Shown here: positions 36,152 through 46,315 of the stretch, piece by piece
Position numbering within the stretch: the stretch's first letter is position 1
Layout: each line of letters starts with the position of its first letter
Assembly (NCBI GenBank): GCA_902702965.1
Contig: CACRXP010000087.1
Span: forward strand, 1,371,477 to 1,435,476
Source of the DNA: Spirometra erinaceieuropaei
Taxonomy: Eukaryota > Platyhelminthes > Cestoda > Diphyllobothriidea > Diphyllobothriidae
DNA: 64,000 nucleotides
Direction of reading: 5' to 3'
The notes under the pieces: model-generated
What the model was told of the DNA's origin: nothing
Databases searched by the model: none
The model's input: the letters and a program-made list of their open reading frames with translations, nothing else
Program-made: the position numbers and the translations under genes

Positions 36152-37444
36152 TCATGGCGGCAACGGTTCCTCCTCATTCTTTGTCGGGTGTGAGAAGGGG
36201 AGCGGCATCAGGGCGACCGCGGCCATTGCTCTTGTTTGCATTGTCCGTTGTCTGCCCTCCGCGCATCTCGCCTTCCTGCCCTGTTCGCACACGTCCGTAC
36301 CCGTGTGGACGGTGGTTACCATGCTAGTGTTGACGTCGGGCTGGGGGTGCCTGTCACTGTCGTGGGTTCCCGCCTCGCTGCCCCGTTCATACCTGTCCGT
36401 AACTGTGTTGATGGTGGTTGTCATGCTGGTGTTGACGTCGGGCTGGGGGGTCCTGTCACTGTCTGGCGCTCTCCCCAGGGGCTGGCGTCTGTCTGTGTTC
36501 GGACCCAGAAGGCGGTCTCCTAGGTTTGTGTTCGTCGCCGGTTGTCCCCTGGTTTCGTCGGTTCCCGATTCCTGTCTATGCCCGTCTGTGTTCCCGCTGG
36601 GTTTGGGTTCGACTGCTGCCGTCTCTGGCCTGACGCCTCGTCGGTGGCCCTGCTTATTGAATTTCGCCCGTAAGGCTTGATAGGCGGCCGGCAAAGTTGC
36701 GCAGCGGTTAATCGAGGTAGTTGTGGTGTGCCAAGCTTCGAGCGTCTCCCTGACCGTTTGATCGCTCCCTTGGCCCAAGACTTCGGCGTCTAGGAAGGCG
36801 AAGGCATGGTCGAAAGCCGCGCAATGTTCCGCCACCAGCGAGAGCTGATCCATTCTTCTCACTGCTCTTGCATGCTCGTCCATGCGGGTCTGCAATCTCT
36901 TCCCAGTTTCCCCAACGTAGTTGGCTTCGCAGGAAGTACACGGGATCCGATAGACAACATTGGCGGTTTCGCCTCGTGGCAGGGGCGTTTTTGGTCTCAT
37001 GACCAGACGTCTAATTGTCGCTTCGGGTTTATGGGCGATGCCGATACCCAATGGTTGCAAAATACGAGCAACTGCCTCGGAAACATTCGCAATGTATGGC
37101 AGCGCTCGCCAGACTTTCGGCTGATTTGCCGTTGACTTCATGGTTGTTCTGGACAGTCTGCTGCGTTCAATAAAGCTGCGGGGGTAACCGTTGGAGGTGA
37201 ACATCCGCCGTAGATAGTGGAATTCGGCTATCTTGTCGGCCGGTTCGCTGCAGTGAGTGTCAACTCTCTTGTAAAGAGATCGAACACAGTTTCGTTTGTG
37301 ACACAGCGGATGATTGCTGTGGTAGGACAGGACCTGGCGCGTGTTAGTGGCCTTTCTGTAGACCGTCATTTTCAGGCTCCCGTTGACCTTGCGATGGACC
37401 AGAACGTCTAGAAAGGCGATCTGATTGTTGTTCTCTGTCTCCAT
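36152..37444 (-). CDS. Penelope-like element: RT tail, GIY-YIG endonuclease and repeated C-terminal tail (5'-truncated)
   Basis: This is the longest open frame in the window, 430 codons without interruption. Residues 1-30 are the end of the RT (NQIAFLDVLVHRK), and 31-140 are the linker (YRKATNTRQVLSYHSNHP, then WRALPYIANVSEAVARIL). Residues 160-260 are the GIY-YIG nuclease: Y165, a Cys pair at 169 and 172, YVGETG at 176-181, catalytic Arg 187 in TRMDEH, His 207 and Glu 221. All expected residues are present. Residues 325-395 hold two tandem copies of about 34 residues (DSDR-PQPDVNTSM), encoded by a 102-bp DNA duplication. Homology continues upstream of the ATG (ALLNSVLPDIQFT, from about 37490), so the ATG is internal and the RT core has been lost. 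The break is close to the (TA)n tract at 37507. The region is much more GC-rich than its surroundings, which suggests a recent arrival. A hammerhead motif follows at 36060-35996. Confidence 0.88.
   Translation of the reverse strand: METENNNQIAFLDVLVHRKVNGSLKMTVYRKATNTRQVLSYHSNHPLCHKRNCVRSLYKRVDTHCSEPADKIAEFHYLRRMFTSNGYPRSFIERSRLSRTTMKSTANQPKVWRALPYIANVSEAVARILQPLGIGIAHKPEATIRRLVMRPKTPLPRGETANVVYRIPCTSCEANYVGETGKRLQTRMDEHARAVRRMDQLSLVAEHCAAFDHAFAFLDAEVLGQGSDQTVRETLEAWHTTTTSINRCATLPAAYQALRAKFNKQGHRRGVRPETAAVEPKPSGNTDGHRQESGTDETRGQPATNTNLGDRLLGPNTDRRQPLGRAPDSDRTPQPDVNTSMTTTINTVTDRYERGSEAGTHDSDRHPQPDVNTSMVTTVHTGTDVCEQGRKARCAEGRQRTMQTRAMAAVALMPLPFSHPTKNEEEPLPP
36290..36490 (-). repeat. 102-bp tandem duplication in the PLE C-terminal tail
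   Basis: ATGCTAGTGTTGACGTCGGG at 36321 recurs as ATGCTGGTGTTGACGTCGGG at 36423. The frame is preserved, so the protein gains a second unit of about 34 residues. Confidence 0.8.
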
Positions 37445-37503
37445 GGTGAATTGAATATCGGGAAGAACAGAGTTCAGTAGCGCATTTTTGCTTCAATCAG
37501 TAA

Positions 37504-37506
<3 letters not shown>

Positions 37507-37551
<45 letters not shown>
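37507..37551. repeat. (TA)n microsatellite at the PLE break
   Basis: About 22 TA units separate the truncated PLE from the 366-bp tandem repeat. Confidence 0.95.
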
Positions 37552-37553
<2 letters not shown>

Positions 37554-37554
37554 C

Positions 37555-38013
37555 CTCAGGAATGGGCGCACACCGATCCATCGGCTTCCCGAAACAAACA
37601 AGTTTAGCATAGGCGATAGGGGTCACGAACAGGCAATCACCCACCAGGCCGAAGTCGGCCAAGCTATGATAGCAGGGAGCAGACAGAGTCTGGGGGGTAG
37701 ATTGATGCGGCACTGTTTCGGGCTTGTTTGTCTTCTTTCAGCCAATCACAACCCTGACCACCAGCTGGGACCGGAAATACAAACATGCGCACAGACACAA
37801 CTGACTCAGCTGGTCCATCTTGGGGTCTACCAGAGGGGTCATAAGTATTTCCTCGAACCGAAGTTCCTCAGCGTATCGCCACCTGCCAGTCTCTATCGCT
37901 GCAGATCAGGAATGTATTCACTCAGGAATGGACGCAAACAGATCCATTGACTTCCCGAAGTAAACAAACTTAGTAGGGACCATAGGGGTCACGAACGGAC
38001 AACCATCTGCCAC

Positions 38014-38058
<45 letters not shown>

Positions 38059-38290
38059 GGGATACGACAGAGTCTGGGTGTTAGATTGGCAGAGAAATGT
38101 TTCGGGCTTGTTTGCCTTCATTCAGCCAATAATAACCCTGACCATTAGCTGGGACCGGAAACAAAAACATGCGCTCACACACCCAGTGCAGCTGATTTAC
38201 CACTGGGGTCTGCCAGACGGGTCATAAGCACTTCACTGAACTGAGGTTCATCAGTGCCTCGTCATCTGTGACTCCTCATCGCTACAACCA
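37555..38290 (+). repeat. Tandem repeat, two units of about 366 bp
   Basis: Unit 1 starts CTCAGGAATGGGCGCACACC at 37555 and unit 2 starts CTCAGGAATGGACGCAAACA at 37921. Shared blocks include GGGGTCACGAAC, GACAGAGTCTGGG, TTTCGGGCTTGTTTG, CAGCTGGGACCGGAAA and GGGTCATAAG. Unit 2 is interrupted by a second (TA)n tract at 38015-38055. I recognise no coding capacity or RNA fold. Confidence 0.8.
38015..38055. repeat. (TA)n microsatellite inside unit 2 of the 366-bp repeat
   Basis: About 20 TA units replace the stretch that in unit 1 reads AGGCCGAAGTCGGCCAAGC. Confidence 0.95.
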
Positions 38291-38314
38291 CAGGCTGATC
38301 GACTTTGGTCGAAC

Positions 38315-38395
38315 TTGCCTGTTCGTGACCACTATCATCGATACGAAGCTTGTCTGCCTCGGGAAGCCAATAAATCAGTGTGCGCATTGCATGGG
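38315..38395 (-). repeat. Inverted partial copy of the 366-bp repeat
   Basis: Read on the minus strand it has GCGCACACTGATTTATTGGC, then TTCCCGA and GGTCACGAACAGGCAA, matching the first 75 bases of unit 1. Confidence 0.6.
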
Positions 38396-38434
38396 GCAAG
38401 ACGGAGGAATTTTATGGAAGATTTTAAATAAATC

Positions 38435-38625
38435 GTTTTGAACCATCTGTGAAAAACTCGGTATTAGTAAATGGAAGGCTTTAGCACAACCAACGCTCTA
38501 GCCATCTGGGTTACGAGGCCCTATCGAACGACGCGAGTTAAATTACATTTGTACCAAGTTTACCCGCCCAACCTACTGCAAAGTATGAACCCACCAAATC
38601 TGACAGAGTAAGCTGTCTGCGTACT
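38435..38625 (-). repeat. SINE-A copy (tRNA-bearing repeat), T-arm deleted
   Basis: Minus-strand order: leader GCAGTAGGTTGGGCGGGTAA, then AACTCGCGTCG, the tRNA-like head GGGCCTCGTAACCCAGATGG and TAGAGCGTTGGTTGTGCTAA, then CCGAGTTTTTCACAG. It matches the 47.4-kb copy, but the B-box/T-arm segment is deleted. It abuts the RTE-like element. Confidence 0.7.
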
Positions 38626-39740
38626 CCTGGATTTCCTTGTCCTTACGACTCATCCAGGCATCCTGCCAACCGGCTCACTTTGGTCCGCAAGGTTACGACA
38701 TTCGAAGAAGGCCACGTTGCCTGTTTCGGATCCGTGTTTGACGTAGGTTTTTTGCAGCCCATTCTTCTTAGCGAGCACATTGTGGATTTTATCGTTATTC
38801 CAGTCAAAACAGTCCCGGTGTTGATGACATGCCTGCCCGAGGACGTCCAGGTTGTTCGAGTGGATGAAGTCACGCAGTTAACACTACCGTGTACATGCGG
38901 TGGCTTTTTCATCCGGGGCTTGCAGATACTCCAGTCGTAGGGTCGATCGGTCGCCGAAAGTGTAGTGGTGAGCAGGTGAATGCAACATATCAGCCTCTTA
39001 CTTGCCTAGTGGTTGCCACTTAGTAGTATTGTTTGAGATTGTAGTCGGAGATTCATCTTTGAGATAACGAGGCGGATATCCATCGGTTTAACAGATGGCC
39101 TTGGTCACAAACACATCCAGTCAATCTCGCCTCCGGACGAGAGCGCCGTCCAGCAGCTGCGAACGTTGCAATCAGGGGTGCATCCATGTAGCTTGCCCCA
39201 TGTCGAAAGGTGGGTGAAAGCGTCGGCCATGAGGAAACGTTGTTCCGCTAGGCTTCACTGCAGGAGGAGGTCAGAATCGTTGAAGCCTCCGATATCATGG
39301 CGATCCAGTGCCCCTTCGGACCGCCTGATCTGTTCCGACGCGAACGGTGAAGTCACGAAGAATAGCCAGTTTGTCCACCTTCGATACAGTCGTCAGGAGG
39401 ACATGCAAATCCTCGTAGAATATGCTATTCTCCTCGCTGGGATTGGTCATTGGGATACACGAAGCGCTGATGCAGGTGGCGGAAGTGGCTTGCTAAAGAG
39501 GTAGGTGAAGTGCCGTGAGTATATCTTTGGTGTCCAATGGCAAAAAGAACAGTGTTCCCGCGATGTTTTTCCCCATGGCAAATGCAACGTCAACCTCCCG
39601 TCGTTCTGCATTTGGTCGGTCACTCCAGAAATCCTACCTGGCACCCGCCTACTCCAACTAACCCTGTTCAATGAATCAGGTCTCTCTGCGCGCATCAATG
39701 TTCATCTTATAGCACCGTTCTTCTTTCCGGCCAGTTGTTC
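38626..39740 (-). pseudogene. RTE-like non-LTR retrotransposon: APE endonuclease and linker, broken
   Basis: Read down the minus strand from about 39740. A decayed start gives CISASCIPMTNPSEEN, where intact relatives have a YAPPMTS motif. Then come FYEDLHVLLTTVSKVDKLAI and DFTVRVGTD, the APE-endonuclease box, with the usual GDFN reading RDFT here. MGQATWMHP and LVRRRD, DVFVTKAI correspond to the substrate-binding part. The linker between endonuclease and RT follows: NNLDVLGQACHQHRDCFDWN, then LAKKNGLQKTYVKHGSE, and finally MSRKDKEIQEYADS near 38630. The RT itself is absent. Stops and frameshifts break the frame several times, and catalytic box residues are changed, so the copy is dead. Assignment to an RTE-type clade is from recognition of the pattern, not a search. 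Confidence 0.7.
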
Positions 39741-39759
39741 TTCCAGACTGCCAATGTAG

Positions 39760-40690
39760 GCAGACTTACATTAGCAGCTTGTGGAGTGGGGCAGAACGAT
39801 GAGAACGTGGTGGTTTTTTCATTGCTTCGACAGTCCGCGTGTAAGTCCCGTGATTCCGGCATTTGTTTCGATCACCTTTTCTATCCCTCCCCAGTGCGGA
39901 GGTAAGCTGTCCTATCCACAAATAGACCTCTCAGGCGACTGCAGAACTCCGCCATAGGTAAAGAATTTTTAGTGTAAAGTGACTTGAGTTAGCCTAGGCC
40001 ACCTACGGCATTGCCTATCGCTCCCTCCGTGGGATACTTTTAAATAAGGGATGAGAGAGGGTGGATGGGATGGGAAGCAGAGTTATCGGTTGTGGATATA
40101 CACATAAATCAGTTACCAGGCTCTGGCTTTCGGGCGTTGCTTAGCTTTGGAGAGCCACCAACGAGAGTTAGGTGTCAGTTACGAAACGCGCGGAGTGGCC
40201 TCCACCTTCCTGCGGCAGATAATGCGATCTACCACACCCACGGGGTTTACCGCTCACCTAGACACTTCTACATCCATTTCTGATAAAAACCACAGCAATA
40301 ATTTGGGGTTAGCTGCGGGAAGAGCTGTGGCGTCCCATTTCCACATTACGACTTCCACAAAATAGCCAGACACTGGCAATACTCTTGCCGAAGAATACTA
40401 TCGCCAACTGAAAGGCTCCCCTGTGTTTTCACCAATATCGGCTTTTTTAGCGGAAACTGTTGTGCAGATACCGGAGGCTACTGTCCTCCCCACAGTTAAC
40501 CCGAAATATGGCTTATCCACATGTTCCATGAGGAGTGCTCACATTCGCTTGGCCTCACTTGTCGGACAGGGACACGTGGATCGTCCGTACTACGGTCGGT
40601 TTTGTGCTTGATTCCTAAGTGGTGAAACTCCTCCTATGATCTGAAACTAATTACCCCCTTCCTAATCTAAAATGTGCGGCAAAACCACCT
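39760..40690. other. No recognisable gene
   Basis: Less AT-rich than its surroundings and possibly part of another old element, but no domain is visible. Confidence 0.35.
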
Positions 40691-41099
40691 GTATTACAGT
40701 AGATGTGATAACTAATGAAATGCTGATCGAAAATATGAAATGCGTTTTCGACTCGAAAAGATTACTGAAGTAGGATTGTAAGATCCTTAACCTTGCATAA
40801 TAATCCCAAAATATTTCAGTTACGGTTAGATGTCTGGCATTTGAATGAACTTTTTTCCAGCCGCCTAAGAAAATTCGAATTTTGCAAAAGATGGCAACCT
40901 AGGTAGTAGGAAATGTTTCAATGGTTGCTGGCGCCCTTAAAAATTCAAAAATTTTTCATGGAAAACATATAAAAATATGAATTATTTCTTTCATTTTGTA
41001 TAAACTTTCGTCTTATTCATGTTTTAAAATTAAAGGAAGGGTATAACTGAATTTAAAAAATACTTTTCCAATTCCGCAAATATTCCCATGTTACACTTG

Positions 41100-41239
41100 A
41101 AAAGTCAATTTGGCTAACACGTGTTTTCAGTAATTCTTCGTCAGGCCAGTACAATTACATGAAGGAGTGAAAGTGTACAAACTTAACAGTGTTTATAGGT
41201 GTCTCAAGGTCAATTATGTCATTAACACTCATCTTTCCC
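41100..41239 (-). mobile_element. PLE family 2 terminus, left inverted arm, with hammerhead motif
   Basis: This is the exact reverse complement of 41281-41420, about 140 bp. It carries the hammerhead motif described at 41361-41420 on the minus strand, within its first 60 bases. Confidence 0.7.
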
Positions 41240-41280
41240 NNNNNNNNNNNNNNNNNNNNNNNNNNNNNNNNNNNNNNNNN
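41240..41280. other. Assembly gap (41 N)
   Basis: Sequence unknown. Because the flanking arms are perfect inverted copies, the gap may hide the body of an inverted element pair or a collapsed hairpin, or be a joining artefact. The gap length is probably only an estimate. Confidence 0.98.
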
Positions 41281-41420
41281 GGGAAAGATGAGTGTTAATG
41301 ACATAATTGACCTTGAGACACCTATAAACACTGTTAAGTTTGTACACTTTCACTCCTTCATGTAATTGTACTGGCCTGACGAAGAATTACTGAAAACACG
41401 TGTTAGCCAAATTGACTTTT
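41281..41420 (+). mobile_element. PLE family 2 terminus, right inverted arm, with hammerhead motif
   Basis: Its last 60 bases resemble the 3' end of the PLE at 54098-54160: TGTA, GGCCTGA-GA, GAAA, GCCAAATTG and CTTTT in the same order. On that basis it is assigned to PLE family 2 or a close relative. Confidence 0.7.
41361..41420 (+). ncRNA. Hammerhead ribozyme motif, PLE family 2 type
   Basis: Core CTGACGA lies at 41376-41382. Short stem II has AG/CT (41383-41384 with 41390-41391). GAA is at 41392-41394. Stem III is the 10-base palindrome AACACGTGTT (41395-41404), and A41405 is the cleavage base. Stem I pairs GGC (41373-41375) with GCC (41406-41408), plus T41372 with A41409. A self-complementary stem III cannot form a normal hairpin and suggests activity as a dimer. 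Confidence 0.65.
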
Positions 41421-42029
41421 CCAATTGTTGAATAATTTTGAATCTGACCTCCTTTTAAGGGTTTTCAGACTGTGTATTTTTCGTGTAGCAAAACATCACA
41501 CATTTCTGTACGATATCAAGAGCTAACTATATGGGGTTCATAAAATTTTGCAATGGGTTTGTGCCATGTTGTAATCTTTGCAAGTAACATTAGTAAATGC
41601 AGAGACATGGCGTTCTAGGATCGGTAATTTTTGCATTCTTCGAAATTTGACAATTAAAATCTTTTTAAAATCGAATTATACCTTTCCTTTAAATATTTAA
41701 ATTAAGGATGACGCAATTTTTACTAAATGAATGAAAGGATTTATATTTTATGTATTTTTCCTATGATATATATTTAAATTTAGAAAAGCACCAGAAATAA
41801 ATGCGAAAACTTCAAGCAACTCAAGTATTCATTTTTTACAGAGGGCCTATTTTTTCAGGCGGTCGGGGAAAAGTTCATTCAAAAGCCGTCATCTCAGAGT
41901 AGCTTAAATATCCTGGGATTTTGCTGCAAGGGGATTAATGTTAAAACCCTATTTAAGTTATCTTTTCGAGTCGAAAACGCATTTCAGAATTTCGGCCAAC
42001 ATTTCATGAGTCAGCACATCTACTGAACG

Positions 42030-42770
42030 GGTGAGGTGCCTATTCCCGTGTCCTGCAGACAGGATAAACCATGCGTTTCCCAGTCGGGAAAAATAACAGG
42101 TTGCCCGGTTAAAAGCCTTCAATATGTGAGTTTGCGCCTATCCAAGCATTGCAGGCTCTTACGTGGCACGATGGACGCTGAACAATGTGAACCGTCAGCA
42201 AGGCACGAGGCGGACATTGTGTCTGTCTTTAGGCTGCAGTTTAGAGTGCTTTTAGGCGTTTGCACGACGATAAGGCCTTAATAACTGATGATCGCCAACA
42301 TTGTCAGGGAAAACTGCGATGACCACTTTTCCCAGCGGCATCCATGCCCCCAAGCAGGCTCCGTTTTCTATAATTTAACCGCACTCAGCGGACTGCGATG
42401 GGAGTCCGTTGAAACAGAAATGCACGCGCGCAACAGTCAGAAGTAGGCGTTATGAGCAGTCCGCTTTTATGGGCTACAGTGTGGTTTGGCGGATTGATCT
42501 CCGGGCGAGAGGAAATTATATATATGATTCCAGTAGTAAAACTAAACGTTAAAAGATACCACAGGCCTTTTGTGCATGCCTTATTAAAAGTGTGTACAGT
42601 CGCTTGATCACCAGGGAAGCCCATTTCGGAAGCTCTGACTGTATTAAATTTGGGGAATTCAATCATTGAAACAAGTTAACATAAATGTAGGACAGATTGT
42701 AACGCATAAGACCTGACATTAAAAAACTATATTTAAATGAAATTCAAGGAATTACTTAGATCTTTAGGCC
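42030..42770. other. No recognisable gene
   Basis: Unrecognised spacer between FB copy 9 and the tandem duplication. Confidence 0.35.
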
Positions 42771-42775
42771 TTCAA

Positions 42776-43600
42776 GGAATATTTTATTCCGAAAGTTTTT
42801 ATATACACAAACTGCAGAGCCAATATTTTCGACCAGTTGACGTAGAGTGCTGAAAGCCACTTATTATTCACTAGCGCTTTGCGGACACGGGAACTCAACG
42901 GAGTTCACATTTGCCAAAAATCACGTGGCAATATAACGAGAGAAAAGCTCTATTGGCTCGCAGACAATAGTATGTTTATGCCTGCATCTGCTTGGGTAAC
43001 CCCAAATTCTTACTCAATAACCAGCTATTTTCATGTGACTATATGAAAACTGTTTCTCCTGAGATGACCACAGCTTCAAGAACAGGCAAAATCCTTCTCG
43101 CCTAAGTCAACATGCCTTGGAGGACGAACTTACGTCGCACAGAAGAGATTTTCAATAGTATTTGGCTGCGTTTTCCGCCTGACACAAATTCTAAAAGGCT
43201 ACTTTAGTGAAAAACGTTCAGAGGAATGGTTTTCAGACGTTATCGTGCTTGTCCTCTTTTCTTCACTCAGTTCCTTGCATGGACAGTCCGTGTGCGCTTT
43301 TTTTAATTTACGTTTTTTGTATGGCAGAAATTCTCGCATTTTCGGCATTTCGACTTTCTTAAAAAAGTTGTTATTTATTAGGAGCGCAACGCCACTTATA
43401 ATGTATCTTTTGTTTTTTTATCAAACTGAAGGCTGTCCGTTACTTACTTAATGTTTTTTGCGATGGATTCGAACCCGATCTCGATCGATTAACGACGTTT
43501 CATTAGTTCGTGCATATTTAATCAGCCGGGTCAGGTACTGCACCTTGATGTTTATTTTTAACTCAACCAAGCAACTGCCCCAACAAATGTTACCCAAACC
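42776..43600 (+). repeat. Diverged 868-bp tandem duplication, unit 1
   Basis: The order of blocks matches unit 2: GGAATAT, AACTGCAGA, AGTGCTGAAA, CTTATTATTCAC, GCCTGCATCTGC, GACACAAATTCT, GTGTGCGCTTT, AGGAGCGCAAC, and CTTGATGTTTATTTTTAACT. I see no coding capacity. Confidence 0.75.
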
Positions 43601-43643
43601 GCGTCTCGCATAAAAGGGCATTCAAAAACTCATTACCATTCAA

Positions 43644-44450
43644 GGAATATATGCTTTCGAAGATTTTAATATACATGAACTGCAGAACGCATTATTTCAA
43701 GCAGTCGACTCGGAGTGCTGAAAACTGCTTATTATTCACCAGCAATATGGTTGCACTGAGACTCAACGAAATTCATCGTTTTCGAAAACCATGTAGTAAT
43801 TTTGTGAAAGAAAACCCCTAATGATATGCTGATTATAGTATGCTCACGCCTGCATCTGCCCAAGTTACCCAAATTCTTGCCCACTGAAAATTGTTATCAC
43901 TGGGATGACTACATCCTCAAAATCAGACGAGATCCTTCTCCTCCTAGTCATTGTACCTCGAAGGACGTAATTGGTTCACATTTGCACGGAGAATTTGCAG
44001 TAAGCATTTGGTTATCTTCTCCGCATGACACAAATTCTGGAAGATTACTTAGAGACAGACGTAAAAAGGAATTGCTCTAAAAGTTACTGTGCATATGTTG
44101 TCTTTTTGCTCAGTTCTTCAGATTGACAGGCCGCGTGCGCTTTCTAAACTATCTGACACGCATTTCTGTATTTTCGGGATTTTGGGCGTTTTAAGAAAAT
44201 TGCTTTTATAAGGAGCGTAACACCGCTTCTAATATTTCTTTTGCTGTTTATTTAACTTCAGGTCGTTCGCTATTTATTTGGTGTTTTATACGATAGACCT
44301 ATACTCGTTCACAAAGGATTAAAGACTTTTTGTTAACTAATGCGTATTTAATTGCCCAGCCACGCACTGTAGCTTGATGTTTATTTTTAACTCAACCGAA
44401 CAACTGTCTCAATCAGCTCTCCAAATGCTCCGTTATAATTATACCTTTTT
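43644..44450 (+). repeat. Diverged 868-bp tandem duplication, unit 2
   Basis: Same block order as unit 1, shifted by 868 bp at the left end. The moderate divergence suggests an old segmental duplication. No other copy is seen in the window. Confidence 0.75.
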
Positions 44451-44454
44451 GTTC

Positions 44455-44985
44455 ACGTAACGTAAAACACCACAGCGACTGAGCGATTACCTCTCAACAG
44501 GCATGACTGACTGCGTTTTCAAATGATTAATTAGGGGAAGAATTGTATAAAAACGACCTAAAGAATCGCTTTGCATTTTTGTTTTAAAATGGAATTCAAA
44601 AATTTTCTTTATTTCAAATTGTTTGAAGGCTGTTTTTATCATTTAAATTTGTTGAAGGGTGGAAGGGTTCAGCTGAATGCATGCTTAATGATTCCAAAGA
44701 TACTGAAGAATATTCAAGCGAATTACCGCAGTAAACTGATTCACCGCGCCTCGAAGGAAGTTCTAACAGATAACGGGTATTGGACGCTCATCATCGTTTT
44801 CGCCTATTTGAAACGGTAGTTTCTGGTCTTGAGTGCCAGTGAGTGTCATTTCTCCCTAAAGACGCATTCGTGGACGTAGTTCAACTCATAAATCCAACCA
44901 ACAAGTGTACTCAAAAGAAGAAATGTACCGGTCTCCAGGAGAAACCCAATCTGTCCTCCGTCTCATCATGGTGGTTTAAGAGTTA
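44455..44985. other. No recognisable gene
   Basis: A frame open at 44571-44819 (82 codons) has no domain. Confidence 0.35.
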
Positions 44986-44989
44986 CCTA

Positions 44990-45960
44990 CAGTAGGTGGG
45001 CAAACCCATAAAATGTCATCCCAAATTCTAAAATGTGGTTTTTTCCGAAAAAAATTAATAAAGTAAGGCTGTTAAACAAATCATCTTGCAGCATAATTCT
45101 ATAATAATTAAATTACCGCTGCATGCCGGCTTTCGGACGAACTTCTTTCCGGTCGCGTGCAAAAATCACACATAATTAGCATACAGTTTTCTCACTTATT
45201 TTAAATACCCTTAAGAATTCATTTATATTTCATAAAAAAACATGGAAACATGCATTCTTCGGCTCATTCGGTAGAAAATTGCGTTATCTTTCGCTTTTAT
45301 ATACAAAGCAAGGGTATAGTTCAGTTTTCAAAAACTTGATCAATTCCTGAATAATTTTGAATCCGACAATCCGTTGCATTTGCATCCGGGGTTTTCAAAC
45401 TACAGGCCGTATATATTCCGCGTACAGAAAACCATACATTTCTATACGGTATAAAGAGGAGACTATATAGAGTTCATAAGCATTAGCAGTAGATTTGAGC
45501 TATATAATAAACTTTGCATGCCACATTGGTAAAAAAAGCGACATGGTGTATTATGAGGGACGATTTGATGGTATTAAAAATCTCACAATTATAAACGTTT
45601 TAAAACCAAATTCTACCCTTCCTTGAAGTATAAAATTGGAAGAAGATGTAATTTTCTACTGGATGACCAGTAGAATGAATACTTTAATCATTATTTTCCA
45701 TTAAATATAGTTGCGTGTTTAAGGGCGTCGAAAATCAATGAGAAACATGCATGCTACTTACACAGCCATTTTTTGCAGAGTATGGTTTATGCATGCAGCC
45801 GAAAAGAAATTCGTTCGAAAGCCGGCATCCCGAGTCAACTGACTTGTCATGGAATTGTGCTGCAAGATGATTAGTTTTACAACCCTACCTAATTAGTCTT
45901 TCCGAAACGAAAACGCATTTCGGGATTTCGGTTGACACCTACTGATTTTCATGTCTACTG
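44990..45960. repeat. FB repeat copy 10
   Basis: The left tip is TA-CAGTAGGTGGGCAAACCCAT. The right tip ends GGTTGACACCTACTGATTTT, then CATGTCTACTG. Full arms and centre are present. No coding capacity. Confidence 0.7.
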
Positions 45961-46059
45961 CAAGAGGTCTCTTTTTTAAAGGAATAAGATTCGGTCAAAC
46001 AGACGCTATGTCTATGAACTTCCTAGCCAACCTTGAAGCCCTCCTACCGACTTCCGCTC

Positions 46060-46315
46060 TCTGAGGAGATATACGTGCGGGCATATGTACCTGCGTCAGT
46101 TATCTCCTTTGGAAAAGAAAACATCTGCAAAGCTTACTGATCGAAGAAGAAATGGATTACGATCTTTGAAGTCAGGCGAGGGTGCAGAGGCCGTGTCTGC
46201 TGACGAAGGTGACGCGACTGTCATGATAGGCAAGATTTTCTATGTCAACATGACGAATCGAGTTTTTAATGGCAGTGAGGTCTACATTCCATTCGCTGGG
46301 AATGCATCTGCAGCT
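46060..46315 (+). CDS. Candidate single exon of unknown protein between two FB repeats
   Basis: The frame is open from about 46065 (RYTCGHMYLRQLSPLEKKTS) to GNASAAVSKK, ending at a stop at 46328. A strong splice-donor match, GTGAGTAAG, starts at 46316, and a pyrimidine-rich stretch with AG (CTTCCGCTCTCTGAG) lies just upstream near 46063. That could make 46065-46315 an internal exon. The coded stretch is mixed in composition (GEGAEAVSADEGD, then IGKIFYVNMTNRV) and free of repeats, but I recognise no family. It sits in the only non-repeat gap between FB copies 10 and 11. Chance is a real alternative: the opposite strand is open over part of the same region. Confidence 0.22.

Larger units (their letters stand above)
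40697..42025. repeat. FB repeat copy 9, split by an insertion
   Basis: The left tip is TA-CAGTAGATGTGATAACTAA. The right tip ends ATGAGTCAGCACATCTACTG. The centre is interrupted at about 41100-41420 by inverted PLE-end sequence around the assembly gap. FB-matching target sequence on the two sides overlaps by about 40 bp, as expected for a long target duplication, but the two copies are diverged. Confidence 0.7.

Noticed and set aside
36006..36680. 224-codon open frame on the plus strand
   Set aside because: It is antisense to the clear PLE nuclease frame and to its GC-rich tail, and its Ser/Cys/Val-rich content is the shadow of that frame.
37555..37620. Possible hammerhead core in the 366-bp tandem unit (CCCGAAAC)
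   Set aside because: No CTGANGA partner at a workable distance in either unit, so the GAAAC alone is not evidence.
43465..43490. T-arm-like sequence GATTCGAACCCGATC
   Set aside because: No acceptor stem, A-box or D-arm at the right distance; it lies inside the 868-bp duplication and is not conserved in the other unit.
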